DNA of 64,000 bases, from contig NC_049911.1 of NCBI RefSeq assembly GCF_001411555.2, positions 31,097,044 to 31,161,043 of the forward strand. The letters are read 5' to 3'. Positions 11,906 to 24,160 of this stretch are shown here, in pieces. Each line of letters begins with the position of its first letter. Within the stretch, counting starts at the first letter, position 1. The stretch is from Juglans regia. Its lineage: Eukaryota > Streptophyta > Magnoliopsida > Fagales > Juglandaceae. Under the pieces are notes generated by a model that was not told the DNA's origin, did not search any database, and saw only the letters and a list, made by a program, of their open reading frames with translations. The position numbers were made by a program, and so were the translations under genes.

Positions 11906-14030
11906 TGTTTAAATTTTTTTTGGATTTAGGGAGGAGGAGGCGATGACGGGAAGGCGGGTGTTAAAAAGGTGCTTACGACCTTAATTAAACTATCTTCACC
12001 TCCCATTCCCATGATCCACAAGGAACTAAAAATTAAATAAAATAAAAACGTTGAACCTCCTATTTCCTTTTTCATTACTTTTAGGCCCACGCATATCTGG
12101 GCCCGTTATTATTTAAATTTTATTTAAATAAATTATAAATAATAATTAAATTATCAATTAAAATTAGATAAAATGAACAAAAAGGCCCTTAAACAAAGAA
12201 TTGTTAATGCGCATGGTAAATGTAAAATCGTATCAAATCAAGACACGTCTTTGATATTATACCTAATCATCTAAAATTGGGCCTACTAGAAAGATATACT
12301 TCTTTACATTGGAAATTTTATATGCCGGGTTAGCCATTTTAACCAAAAATCATGGTTGGTAAATATATGTTTACAAAACTAGTCTGCTAGAAAGATATAC
12401 TTCTTTACAGTGTCGACCACTTCTTGAGCTGTTAACATGGAGGAAACTCCATTGTTTCACCAATCTTGTAATTTTCTTGTTGTCAATGAAGGAAGCTTTT
12501 CTCAAAAAAAAGAAAAACATGCAACACAAGCTTTGAATGACATTTTCTTAAAGAATCATGGACAATTTCATTATTGGGGTTGATTCAAAGATGCCCGCCC
12601 ATATTTGAGCTGTCTTGCCTGCACTTATTTTCAGGTGGACAAGATTTGAGGTTGCTTTTGCTTTCCCTAGTCAAGGGGATGGCCGTGAGAACACATTCAT
12701 GACAACAAAAGTTGCATCATTGGGATTGGGGACCCTCTAGCACAAGGATAAACACAAGATATCGTTACAATAGTAATCCCCCTTCCAATCACACGCCGCC
12801 TTTTTTGTCAGTGTCTTGAGAGTAATCGCACCCCCATAAATCTCTCAGATTCAATTGCTCGTTCCGTTTATCATATTTATTGCAGTAAAAATCTTAAAAG
12901 TTTTTTTTCGGACAAATAAAGTATTTATACATAAATTAATACATACAAAATATAAATTTGATAGAGTGAGAGTCTCTTACAGTCTTATTAAAACCAATAC
13001 ATATTACAATACAAAATTAAAAAAGGTGATCGAAGCTAAAATATTGACTCCAACTCAATTCCCACAAAAGAAAATTGTTTGGTGACGATTTTTAAATAGT
13101 ATGATGAACAGGCTATAAAACTGCAACTAGAAGCTGCAGTACAAAAGGGTGTGCTGCAACGTGTTGGTCTGGATTGGCTAGAATGAACTGTCATATCCAC
13201 TTTCACTCGATCTTTAGTTAAGAAAAGCGGAAACATAATGTAGTAACTGAAAACAATGACAAATCGCCGACGAGGGAGCGTTACTGGAAGTGGCGGCGCG
13301 TGCGGCTATGCGCCGCAGCTGGAGTGAAGAGAACAGTCAGATCTGAAAGATTCGAAGCCGTAGAATCCGAAACTACCGCACGTGGTGGTAGAGTGCTCTC
13401 CAAGGCACGGAGGCGTATGAGGATCACGCGCCGCACAAATAGGCGGATTTCTTCCTCCACTTTGACGATTGACACCTGAAGAAGCTGAGGAAGAAGTGCG
13501 TGTCCACTCTAGATCGCCAGAAAGCAGCAAATCGATAATGATAAACGATGCTATTGGAAAACTATAAATAAAAATAAAGGCTGTGACATCAGAGGTTGGG
13601 AGGTGTGGGTGGAGCCGAAACATCAACCCCTCCTCTCCGGTGAACGAAAAAATTTCTGGTATAGGCACTCTGGAGAGAAAACGAGAGAGAGTAGTAGGTG
13701 CTTTGGTTGTTGTAAATCTTACAAGTTTTCAATTGATCTTCTGACGTGAAAATGGTGGGATGAATGCGCTGGTTTGAGCCGGTAGACCTCGGGGTACAGT
13801 GAAGTCAATTCCTCCAATTACTTATGGTTCTTGTATCAGTGATATGACTGCTGCTTCTCAGTTTTGGAGTTATTACTCATTACCAATTAAAACTTGATGT
13901 GAGCAAAAGCCATGATTCAGCTTTGATTTTATTTCTGTTGCTGTATGTAGTATGAAACAATGAATAAATGGGCATATGACAAGCGTTCTGTCTCATCTCT
14001 TTCCACTAAATACACTGTCGTGACCCTTTG
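11906..14030. other. Intergenic, with a 24-bp direct repeat and a GC-richer island
   Basis: 11906-12000 is probably the BSD promoter and 5' UTR. A 24-bp sequence containing 'CTAGAAAGATATACTTCTTT' occurs at about 12286 and again at about 12388. At 13255-13690 the base composition turns GC-richer. There the minus strand holds two overlapping small frames (13475-13281, 64 codons; 13668-13306, 120 codons) and the plus strand is open without a start over about 250 bp. I recognise none of these products and do not call a gene. Confidence 0.4.
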
Positions 14031-14189
14031 TCAGTTGTCTCTCTCTCAATTTTGGTCACCTCTCAGAGACGGAAATGACAGGCAAATAGACAGAGAAAGA
14101 ACACGATTTTGGATGGGGACCGATTATAATACAAGCTGAAGCTGGTTCATTTTAGTTCCTTTTGTTTTCATCCAAAGCCTGAGCAGATT

Positions 14190-14945
14190 TTTAATTTCTG
14201 GATAAGTGCAAGACCGTGCATATTAAGGCTGCATTTAGTTGCAAAATTCAGCTCACTTCAGTTGAATTAATTGAATTTGACTAAGTTTTAAATTGAATTT
14301 AACATCTAAACATTCAATTCTAAAATTACTAAACTTATCTCAACTCAATACTTTCTTACACGTGAAACCCACGACTTTTTTCAACTTAACACATTTTTAT
14401 AAATAAGACTCATAACCAATATTTTGAATACTGTACCAGATGATATATTGGTCAATGCACTGAAATGAAATATTTCGATACCGGTACCGTTTTGGAATAA
14501 TCAATATATGAATAAATTATATATATAAATATATATAAATTATATTCTAAAATAATAATTTATATATGAATAAATTATATATAAATACATATATATATAT
14601 ATATTATAAATAGTCTAATCTGAATTAAGGATAAAAAAATAAATTTGTAGTTCGGAAAAAAAAAAATTAAAAGTCAAAATACAGGCCGATATTTGGGCTG
14701 GTGCGAAATACCTAGAATACTTGAGCCGGTACAAAAATTTTCAACTGTACTAACCGATACGGTATGAAATTTAAAACACTACTCATAACCTTTTTTAACT
14801 TCTTATAAAAAGTATAAAATTTATCTTAACATCCAAACACACTTTAAACTTAATTTAGATAAGCCTCACATAACTCCATTTATTATTCAATTCATTACTA
14901 TTTATAAATAACTGAAAAAGCAAAAAGCCATGATTTAATTTCTGG
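14190..14945. mobile_element. Insertion found only in duplication copy A
   Basis: The bases between 14202 and 14933 have no counterpart in copy B, where 'GAGCAGATTTATAG' (37901) runs within about 40 bp into 'GGGTGTCCATGG' (37954). The same 12 bases, TTTAATTTCTGG, lie at 14190-14201 and 14934-14945 and may be the target duplication. Inside are MITE-like ends ('GGCTGCATTTAGTTGC' near 14227) and a nested region at 14430-14790 with 'GATACCGGTACCG' motifs and (TA)n. I cannot assign the class. Confidence 0.45.
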
Positions 14946-15475
14946 GTGTTCATGGTTTTTGGGTACAAAGCCAAAACAATCTCTACAAACTCGAATACAG
15001 TGAGACTCAAAGGAGGGAGGGACAATTGGTACAGGACAGCCATTTGAAAAAACTAAATTATCTTGGATAAGAAAACAAAATCGAAACTCATGCTTGTATA
15101 AGTTTCCTGTCCCCTGTTTCCGGCTTGGAACAATCAGCTACCAGTTTCAAGATTGGTAGAGTTTACAAACAAAAATAGCTGAGCTGAAACTTTTCAGGGG
15201 CTTATTGACGCTAAATTGCCGGGTTATAGACAAAAGGGTTTTTACCTATGCACTAAACAATATAGAACTCAATCCGCCTTTTATGCTGCTTTTTGAATTG
15301 AAACTAACCGATAGAATCTAATTTCTTAATATGCACAAGAGGAAAGGGTACCTCAGAAACCCAATGAATCTGAGCCTCAAATCTGCAGCTCCCACAAGTT
15401 CTCTGGTTCCTTGGTCCCCCAGGCCAAAGGAAAAAAAATAATTGAGATGTATTTCAACACCTTGCCAGTGTTCCT

Positions 15476-16831
15476 TCATTGTATCGTTCGTGTAAGCTTA
15501 CACTTGGAAATGAAGATAGTAGCTGTGTAATTTAGACTACACAATTTCAAGAGCTCAGCAGACCGTTGCTTCATAACCTGATTGCAACCACTCTGAATTA
15601 CAAGCAGCAGTTTAGCCGCCAAACCTGCCTCCAGAGCAAGTGCGGCACATTCCTCTGGGGCAAGCTTGCAAACAGCCCACAAGATTGACAGTGCAAACTG
15701 AGTGCAGCTCTCCGAAACCTTCATCATTAACTTCACCACATTCGGTATCGTGTTCGGACAATCTTTCAAAGCCTGTCTTCCTTCTGGAAGAGTGGACAGT
15801 ACCTCTAGCACATAAAGAGCCAATTCCAAGCACTCATTATTCAAACTGGGCAGGAGCTCAACCAATTGGGGGACTGCCCCAATGCTCACAACAGACCTCC
15901 GAATGGACTCGTGGGAACAAACTGTTTTCAGTAAACTGAGACCGGCGAAGACCCCATTTGGATGTCTTTTATCCTTCACCAACCTCAACAACCCCACTAA
16001 AAGACTCAAGCTTGAGACAATCTCCGACCTAAAATCCTTCCCAACCATCAGCGTTTCGATCAATTTCGTGCAATTGATCTTGGTCTCAATGGACCCCTCA
16101 TTTAGCATGTCTACCATTAACGATATCTTCGCGGGTTGCATCAAATTGGCCTTCGACTGCGTGTCGAGATCTAAATTCACAAGAATCCCAATTGCCTCCG
16201 ACCCAACTGCATGCGAAGTGAAATGCCCCAACAGAGAAGAAACCAAGTCTATACCGTTGTTGTCCACCACAGTCTTCTTCGCCGAAACATGAGCAACAAC
16301 GACCTGCCTCAGGTCTTTAAGAGATTGAACTCTAGCTTGACCCTTAACCTTCTTCAGCGTCTCCAAAAGCTCCAAAGCTCTGCCTTGCACATCCTCCGAC
16401 CTCTTCTTCATTGCAAAGTACTTCTGCGAAAACCAACTGTAAATCAGCTGGTGCAGAGTTGTGTTCGGCGTGACTGAACCGTCCCACAGCTCCTGCATCG
16501 TGGTGGGGCAAGTGAAGTGGCCCAAAGATAACCATTTGAGAATGTTGGATCTCTCGTAGGTCTGGCCCGTGCAAAGGGTCACTGGGTCTTGCATCGGCTC
16601 CAAAGAGATCGGGCAGATAAAAACTGAGGGAACATCTATGAGTTCGAGCTCCGCGACCATCTTCTTTAAATCCAATTTATCGGTGACGCCGCCTCCGAAG
16701 AAGGCTCCATCTCCGCCCAAAATGCCATCTTTCACAGCGGTCTCCAGATCCAACACTTCCCCATCGCCGCCCACATCAAGCTTCCCGTCCCCCACATCTC
16801 TCTTCCGACTAGAGGGCTGGTACATCGGCAT
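15476..16831 (-). CDS. PUB30/31: U-box/ARM-repeat E3 ubiquitin ligase, PUB30/31 type (copy A)
   Basis: An intronless gene for 451 residues, close to the usual length of Arabidopsis PUB30/PUB31. After a Gly-rich N-terminus (residues 1-60) the U-box covers about residues 69-142: 'VFICPISLEPMQDPVTLCTG' then 'TYERSNILKWLSLGHFTCPT'. U-boxes recruit E2-ubiquitin without zinc. ARM-type helical repeats fill about residues 160-440 ('VVDNNGIDLVSSLLGHFTS', 'GLSLLKTVCSHESIRRSVVS', 'CNQVMKQRSAELLKLCSLN') and should bind substrate. The ATG at 16831 is shared with copy B; a second ATG two codons later is also possible. The upstream region is rich in GA/CT repeats (16980-17160, 5' UTR) and carries a G-box near 17729. 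There are about 35 substitutions against copy B (about 92% identity by eye), 13 of them in the first 66 residues. In PUB-ARM families such pairs may have redundant or diverged roles. Confidence 0.92.
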   Translation of the reverse strand: MPMYQPSSRKRDVGDGKLDVGGDGEVLDLETAVKDGILGGDGAFFGGGVTDKLDLKKMVAELELIDVPSVFICPISLEPMQDPVTLCTGQTYERSNILKWLSLGHFTCPTTMQELWDGSVTPNTTLHQLIYSWFSQKYFAMKKRSEDVQGRALELLETLKKVKGQARVQSLKDLRQVVVAHVSAKKTVVDNNGIDLVSSLLGHFTSHAVGSEAIGILVNLDLDTQSKANLMQPAKISLMVDMLNEGSIETKINCTKLIETLMVGKDFRSEIVSSLSLLVGLLRLVKDKRHPNGVFAGLSLLKTVCSHESIRRSVVSIGAVPQLVELLPSLNNECLELALYVLEVLSTLPEGRQALKDCPNTIPNVVKLMMKVSESCTQFALSILWAVCKLAPEECAALALEAGLAAKLLLVIQSGCNQVMKQRSAELLKLCSLNYTATIFISKCKLTRTIQ

Positions 16832-17728
16832 TCTATCAAAAACCCTCCTCGCAAGACGCTTAAAGAAATTGAGGAAGATTATTGATAAGAAAGAGAAGAC
16901 AGAGAGACCCTTAAAATTCCAGGAGACCCATCACATCCAGAGGACAAGAAGCGTGTGCGAAAGATAAAGGGGGTGAGTGTTCTCTTTCTCTCTCTCTCTC
17001 ACTCAGAAATTCACTCACTTGTCTCTCTTTCGCTATCTCTCTCATCGGCAATCGACGAGCAACAATGCCCGTCAAAGGGGACATCTTTTCTCCATCCTTG
17101 GCTTTCTTTCTCACTTTCTTTCTCTCTTTTTCTTTCTTTACCTGATCTATCTCTCTCTCTCTCTATCTGGTCAAAAGGGTCACATTCTTCTTCACTACCG
17201 TCATCGTCATCATCAACAAGGAAATGATGGAGTTGTAATCTTCTTCCCCAATACCAAAGCTCACTTCCTCTTCAAGATCAAAGAAAAGTGTGAAATCATC
17301 AGCACCAGATCAGTGAAAAAGACGCTATCAAAAGTGAAAAAATAAGGCTACAGATTCATTATACATGAACAGTATCCACGCATCAGATTCGCAATTAGTA
17401 CAAAACAAAATAAAACTGATAGATTGGCAAAAATATTTGGAACGGTATGGACACCAAAGGGTAGGAAAATTGATGAATCATACCAAGTCACCACGAGCCA
17501 CAGAGAGAGAGAGAGAGGAAAGCAGAAGAAAAGGCTCTATCTTCTGCAGTCTCCTCCGCTACAGGTTTTCTTTTGAAGCATGTAATGAGAGCCCCATAAA
17601 TGAGTGTTTTTAATCTTTTCCTTTTTCTTTTACTTCTTTTACTATTTTTTATAATATTCTCGAGAGAAGTAAAACACCACCACGGACCGGTTATAGCCGG
17701 TAGTTGAACCCCGAACCAATGCACACCA

Positions 17729-17734
17729 CACGTG
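17729..17734. promoter_or_regulatory. G-box core conserved upstream of U-box copy A
   Basis: CACGTG in the context CCACACGTGCATTCCTAT, about 900 bp upstream of the start codon. The copy B equivalent (40723-40728) keeps the same core although the bases around it have changed. G-boxes bind bZIP and bHLH factors. A role here is inference. Confidence 0.35.
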
Positions 17735-17765
17735 CATTCCTATCCTCTCTCACTTTAATATCCAA

Positions 17766-19630
17766 ATAAATAAATAACGTTGCTAAATTAAAAATAAATA
17801 AAGGTTTAGTCCAAGACTTATAAAGGACGGCAGGCAGGCAAAAAGTGGGGGAAGAAGACGCACGGCTCCCACTAGCACGTGTAAGTGTCTGTATACCCTC
17901 AAAAGCAAAGCAATTGCAAGAGGAGAAGCACCTTCTTACCGCCCGCCGTTCTTAGTTCTTACACCATCAAAAGTGGTCAAACCCAATACCGGAAATGGGC
18001 AGAGGAGCCGTACGTGCAACGGTGCAAACCTGCAAGGTCTAAAAACGACCCCCCAATCAAATCCGGTCAAACTATGAGCTGGGACTTTATGAAAAGCACG
18101 CTCCTAGCGGCCCCCACCCCTCGGGCTTCTACTCCTTGCTTTTTTTTTTTTTTTCCCTCCTTCTTGTTTTATTAATTTTTTTTTTTTTAAGCAACCATTT
18201 CGTAAGTTACAATATATTAGAATCAAACAAATAAAGGCAATACAAGAGAAATAAAATTAGGGATTGGAGAAAAAATTTAGCTTCTGTCCATTTTTTATTA
18301 AGAAAAAAGTTGCTTGAAATGATTTTTATATAATTTGATAAATAGACTATAATGTAATAAATTATTTGTATTGTATTTTATTAGTCTGGATTGATTGAAA
18401 TAAATTTTTACGACTATTTTATCTTGATTCTTAATCCTTTGGTCGATGTGTCCACATAAGATCGTTACTGGCAATGGAGGTACACGCGCCTCTCTTGAAA
18501 AAAATATAAAAATCAAATCTAAGAAATTCGAAGTTGCTAACCTCATTGGTGCCGAAGACCGAAGACCGGAGAATTTGGTGGTAGGGGGCGTGATTGTCGT
18601 AGGAAACCAGTAAGTAATAGATAGGTACATCTTGATGTCATTGGCTAAGAAAAAAAAAAACCGATAGATATTTTTGGCATTGACCGGAAGGGAGAATGAG
18701 GGAGGAGTGGAAGCTCCACTCGGAATAGCTGGGATGGCTGGTTATTTGTTAGAGAGATTTTAAAAAAAGAAAATCCATCTAAAAAGAGAAAACGACGACC
18801 GCCTCGTAGCTTTTTTGTTTTAAATTTACATTGCAGGTACAATATTCTTCTGTGGTTTCCGAAATTATTTTTCAAGTTCACAGAAATTATACGAAATTGG
18901 ATCGGATAAAAATAAGGGTACTGAAATTATTTTTTTTTGGATATAATCTTGATCAATATAGACTATTAATAAATTGCTGTTTTGATTGACCTCGATTTTA
19001 CTATACAACTTTCATCACATTTTATATTCTACATTATTTTTAATTTTTTTAATTTTTAATATTTTTTAAAAAAATTATTGAGTTTTTTTTTTTAATTTTT
19101 TTATTAATTATTCATATAATAAATATTTAATAAAAAAAATTAAAAATTAAAAATAATATAGAAGGTAGAATATTAAAATATTGTGAATATTTTTTTGCCC
19201 CTCGAATAGGTGAGCTGTTCAAGTTAATGATCAACATCACTTTACTTTGTAACTCTGGGTTGCGAAGTAAAAATTATAAATGTTTATTGAGATTACTTAT
19301 ACGTCGGATCAATAATTGTCGATGTCTTGTCTTTCAAATGCACTTAACAAATGTCTCCAAAAAAAATAAAAACAATCGAATGGATTACGTACAGAGGAAT
19401 TAAGGCAGGGAGGATTGGGGGGAATTCATTAAAATAAATTAAATTCCGATCACTCAAGTAATTTTCAGACATTGATTCACGACATAGTACATTGACTGGT
19501 CAATGCATATCATAAAAAACCTTTTCTCATCATTGTTTAATTTACAAGATGCATATCAGATCAGATCAAATCAAATCGCAGTTATAAAATATTAGATTCT
19601 ACTTTGTATTCGTATATTTCTTTCCATTCT
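17766..19630. other. Intergenic between U-box copy A and a hAT element
   Basis: No gene is supported. Beyond the duplication edge there are T-runs near 18140 and 18180. A foldback AT element at about 18998-19190 shares the core 'TATTCATATAATAAATATTT' (reverse orientation) with the element at 42478. The rest shows no structure I can name. Confidence 0.4.
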
Positions 19631-19825
19631 AAGCCTCGATTTGTATTTAAAATTTATCTTAATTTATTTTAATTAATATCATTTTATTATTATAAATTTT
19701 TAAAATTTTTATATAAAATATAATAAATAATTTAAACTTTTCAAATACTAAAATAATAATAATATTAAAAAAATATTTTATTTAACTTATCTAAACTCAA
19801 TTAATCTCTAAATCTAAATGGAGCC
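19631..19825. mobile_element. Degraded Tourist-like MITE
   Basis: AAGCCTCGATTTGTATTT at the left and CTAAATGGAGCC at the right enclose the AT core typical of the family (repeated AATAATAATAATATTAAAAA). The termini have diverged and no target duplication can be read with confidence. Confidence 0.5.
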
Positions 19826-20679
19826 AAATGAGCAATATGGATTCAATTTGAGGCCCAATTTTCCTTATTTCTCCATCTTGATGTTTGAATTTACTTCATC
19901 AATCCCTTTCGTGTAGGGGTGGGCAGGCTGTCCAGTGACTCCACCCGCATCTGCTACCCAAGGAGGGGACGAGGGCAGGATATGGGTTAACCCCGCCCTG
20001 CCCTATATAATATATATAATTATATATAAAAATATATAAGTATTTTTGTATATATATATTAAAAAAAAAACCACGCATAAAACGTCGTACGTTTCATGTC
20101 TAACGGCGTCGTTTCATTATTTGTTAAGATCCAACCCCTCCGGCGCGAGTCCCTCTCTCTCTCTCTCTCTCTCTCTCTCACATCTCAAATCTTCATATCC
20201 GTCAAAGAACAAGCAAACTACGTCATCGTCGTAGCCTTTCATCTCCATCTCCATCGCCGAATGTAAGAAACCCTAAATTAAAGTTTTATTTTTTGTGATT
20301 TATATTTTATGGAATTGAGATTGGAGGAATGATGTGGTTTAATTAGAGATGGAGGATGAGATTTTGTGAATTGTGTGCTGTGAAGACTTGATTGTGCATG
20401 TGGTTTGTATCGATATATGACTATGTGTGAATCTGTTCGTGTTATTTATTTATTTTTTGTTTGTATTGTGTAATGTGTGTGAATTTTGATCATTGATGAC
20501 TTGATTTGTGGCTAATTAATTTTGATTGGAACCCTAAATTAATTCAAGGTTCCAATTCGAAACCCTACCTCTAAATTAATTTAGGATTTCGAAAAACTAT
20601 ATTATATGTATTTGACTATGTATTTTATTGATTGTCATTAGACATTGCATAAGAAAATTATAATATGTTGTAAAGTCAC

Positions 20680-22060
20680 GGATCATAAGGGTGAGACAAT
20701 TGGGAAGGTCTAGGAGGCCGCAGTAAATGAGTGGGGGTTGACCCGAATTGTTACAGTCACAGTTGATAATGTCTCGTCTAACGATGTCACACTAGGACAT
20801 CTAAAAACCTATCTTAGAGAAGCAAATAAGACAATCATGGATGGTTAGTGTTTGCGTGTGAAATGTGTGGCACATATTCTGAATCTTATTATCACTGATT
20901 GTTTGAGGGGTCTTCATGACACGATTGCTCGGGTCAGGACTGCTATGAGATGGGTGAGATATTCTCCTTCGAGATTGGAGAAATTAAAGGTTGCTGCGAG
21001 GTCTGCAGGCATAACATCCAATAAGGGTCTTTGTATTGATATGCATATACGGTGGAACTCAACATTTTTTATGTTCGAAGTGGCACAAGAATATAAGCTA
21101 GCATTTGCATTATTGGGTGACGAAGACATTCAATATGTTAAATATTTTGATGATCACAGGGGGATTGGGGAAACCTGTAGATGATGATTGAAAAATTGCA
21201 TATATTTTTGTAGAGTTTTTTAGGTTTTTTTGAGAAGTCACCACGACTCTATCTGTAACTTTGTACCATACATCACATCAATTTTGTCAGCAAATATGTA
21301 TGGTAAAAGAAGAATTAGATGACATAGTCGCAGCTGGTCACATTAGGCTGCAGGAGATGACTTTAGTTATGAAGATAAAGTACGACAAGTATTTGAGATA
21401 TTTTACTATGGCTGTTATTTTGTTATATGTGGTTGTTGTCTTTGACACTCAATTTAATGTGGATAGCGTGGTATTTGAATTGGGTCATGCGTACGGGCAA
21501 ATATGGGTATAGCTTATTGCAGCTAGGGTTCGGGAAACCCTTAGTAGATTATTTGTTGAGTTTATCGTCATGTAGAGTGATAATATTGCGGCACCTACAC
21601 CTACCCCCCACAAGTTCCATAAGCAGAGGTTGGGAAAATAAGTAGATTGGACTAGGGTGCGAGGTTGGAACAAACTCCCTTCATCCGGAGTTTTGTAGAG
21701 GCTCAGTAAAAAATAGACAGATATTTAGCAACGGAGCTTCTACCATTTTCACAAAATTTCGATATATTAAGTTGTGGAAGGTGAATGCCGTGAAGTATCT
21801 CATCCTTTGAGAGATAACCTGCAATCTTTTGACCATCCATGTTAGCACCGTAACCTCAGAGTCGGCTTTTAGTACCAGAGGGCGTGTATTAGATTCATTT
21901 CAAAGTTCATTAGCTCCTACCACGGTGGAAACTTTGATTTGCACGCGGAATTGGATCAAGGGAACTCCAATTATTGTTCTGGATGTTCTTAAGTATAAGG
22001 AGGCCGACGTCGAGGAGAAGTGTGGTGATCAGTCTGGATCTGGTAATTGTGGGACTTGAA
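20680..22060 (+). pseudogene. hAT transposase (RICESLEEPER-like) remnant
   Basis: Three conserved pieces lie in order in different frames. At 20852-21184, 'CVAHILNLIITDCL' and 'MHIRWNSTFFMF' match the C-A-H-x-L-N and R-W-N-S-T segments of the catalytic domain. At 21261-21450, 'MTLVMKIKYDKYLRYF' and 'AVILLYVVVVFDTQFN' match the M-A-x-x-L-D-P-R-F region, with the key residues changed. At 21829-22059, 'VSTVTSESAFSTRGRVLDSF' is the hAT dimerisation domain. Stops and frameshifts separate them (for example a stop after 'ETIGKV' near 20710), and most of the N-terminal zinc finger is missing. The gene cannot make a transposase. Confidence 0.8.
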
Positions 22061-22507
22061 TTTTATTTTCTAATTTATTATTAAATTTATTTATTTTCAT
22101 TTAATCGGCATTCATTAATTTCATTTCAAATTTAATTGTTATAGTGATACATGAGACGACATCTACGGCTACCTCTAATGCAGTATGACTTTGTGTATAT
22201 TAGACTCACCATTGCCATGGTTTTCACAATTTGTCCCTTAATTATTTTTAGTCTCACAGTAGTCGACACAACTCACCGGCACGGCGCTACTTCAAATTAA
22301 TCAAATTGAAATGTTATGATTTTGTTAATTTACAATTAATTAGAATGTTGCTACAATAATTAATAGTACAATTTTTAATATTTAATATTTTTATAGGAGT
22401 TTGTAATATTGTAATAGTTTATTAATTTTCTTAATTTGTATAATTATAAATTGTAGGTTAATGCCTTAGTGATGATTATTACTTAATACTTAATATTATT
22501 AGTAACG

Positions 22508-22702
22508 TACGTTTGGATGATAAAGTCATCTAAACTAATATCAATTCATCACTACAACATTTTTAAATTTTAACATAAAATATAATAAACAATTCAATTT
22601 TTTCAAATCTCAAAATAATAATAATATTAAAAATAATATTCTATAAAAATTTTATTATCTCAACTCAACATAACTCAACTCAGTTCAACATCTAAACGCA
22701 GG
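22508..22702. mobile_element. MITE nested in the hAT element
   Basis: ACGTTTGGATGATAAAG at the left and ACATCTAAACGCAGG at the right flank an AT core with AATAATAATAATATTAAAAA. The termini match the family at 24926-25101 rather than the GGGCTCG family. It interrupts the 3' part of the hAT relic, so it is younger than that insertion. Confidence 0.55.
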
Positions 22703-23009
22703 TAATAGCCAATAATTATATCTATATATTTTATTTTTTGTTTTCATTTTTAAAATATATTTATTTATTTTAGTTAAATTATGGCCCCATAGTGACTCAA
22801 CAATAGATTCTAAGCCATTTATGGTCCGGATAACTAAATTGGACCGAAGGCCCATTAGGAAGGGGGGAAACGAATGGAGGTCCATCCACGCATCCTGGGT
22901 AGCGGACGAGGTACCCCGCCCCTGTCCAGTACGGGAAAAAATTCCCATGCGCGGGGTTGGGAAGGAGTGGCCCTACTCCGTAGGGGCAGGTAACACCCCT
23001 ATTTTCGAG

Positions 23010-24128
23010 TCCTTCCCTACATCTCCATGAGAAATTACGAATGCATGTAATTATTAGGGTCTCGTTTGAATTTAAAAATTATTTCATCTTATCTCATATT
23101 TACAATTACATAAAATATAATAAACAATTTAATTTTTTTAAATATCAAAATAATAATAATATTTTAATAATATTTATTTCAATTTTTATTCATGGCAGGC
23201 AGTATGTAATTAAAATTGTCACTAGATTCTTATATTATCACTAAATGTCACGTAATTAAAATTGACATGACAGTCTGTAATACGTAGTTTCTTAACAACT
23301 AATTCATTACATTCTATACCGCTATTAAAAAATTGTAGAGAGAAATGAAACAGTTGTCAGACATGTGAAGAACTGAAGAAGTCGCAATGATATTCTTTAT
23401 AATTTCTTTACAATTCATCTTAAAATCAATTAATATAATTGTATAATTTCGTTAAAAAGGATTGTGATATTAAATGACTATTCTTTATTTAAAATAGAGT
23501 TATAAAATATTTATAAAAAATAACAAGCTTATCATTTTCAGTAAAATAAAACAGATATAGTGTATTCTCGAGTGACGTTGCCCAAATCACACGAAACTTC
23601 ACGTTTTGTTTAAAGAAAAATTATTCTTTATTAATTACTATTCATTATTTCATATCTTATAAAAAATATCCGCATACTGTATATAAAAAAAAAATTATAG
23701 ATATAAAGTATAAAAATAAATAATAATTGATATGTAAAATTTATTATATTTAAAATTTAAATCTCTATACAAAAGAATAATCCAATGCACTTGAATTAAT
23801 AGCAGAAACTTCTGCGATGATTTCATCTGTATGCTGTATGCAGCATCCCACGAATTCTGATCACACGATGGGTTTGATTTTGAGCCCTGCTGAGGACATG
23901 GTTCACGTGTCCCTAATGGCTAATATTTTTGTTTGATATGTCTACCTATTCAACCATCCATCATGAACAGAACAACTGTTGTAGAAATTAATCTTTGAAA
24001 GTACGGGTCTCTATTTCAACGGCAATGATTAAATGTAACAACGTAATTCAATAAGGTCCATTTCTCTCGTTTAAAGCATTTAATTAAATTTGAACGAGGT
24101 GGTATCCTTTAATGTCGTCTGGAGAATA

Positions 24129-24160
<32 letters not shown>

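Larger units (their letters stand above)
14035..17765. repeat. Segmental duplication, copy A (with U-box gene A)
   Basis: This block aligns in the same orientation with 37785-40770, including intergenic DNA on both sides of the U-box gene. Shared landmarks are 'GGTTCATTTTAGTTCCTT' near 14146 (B near 37866), 'CAATCTCTACAAACT' near 14977 (B near 37985) and the 'CACACGTGCATTCCTAT' stretch near 17727 (B near 40721). Copy A is longer, mainly because of an insertion at about 14202-14933. Confidence 0.85.
19914..23001 (+). mobile_element. Decayed hAT transposon, 3.1 kb
   Basis: The left end is TAGGGGTGGG and the right end the complementary AACACCCCTA, the terminal pattern of many plant hAT elements. 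The flanking 8-mers are CTTTCGTG (19906-19913) and TTTTCGAG (23002-23009), matching at 6 of 8 positions, as expected for an aged 8-bp target duplication. GC-rich subterminal blocks ('CCCCGCCCTGCCC' left, 'GTACCCCGCCCCTG' right) occur at both ends. The interior holds a broken RICESLEEPER-like transposase and a nested MITE at 22508-22702. Confidence 0.75.

Noticed and set aside
15640..16967. Plus-strand frames opposite the U-box genes
   Set aside because: They are antisense shadows of the real minus-strand coding sequence and occur in both copies only because that sequence is conserved.
16955..17345. Plus-strand genes of 90 and 122 codons upstream of U-box copy A
   Set aside because: They are translations of CT microsatellites (Ser-Leu runs) in the 5' flank of the minus-strand U-box gene; the same spurious frames appear in copy B.
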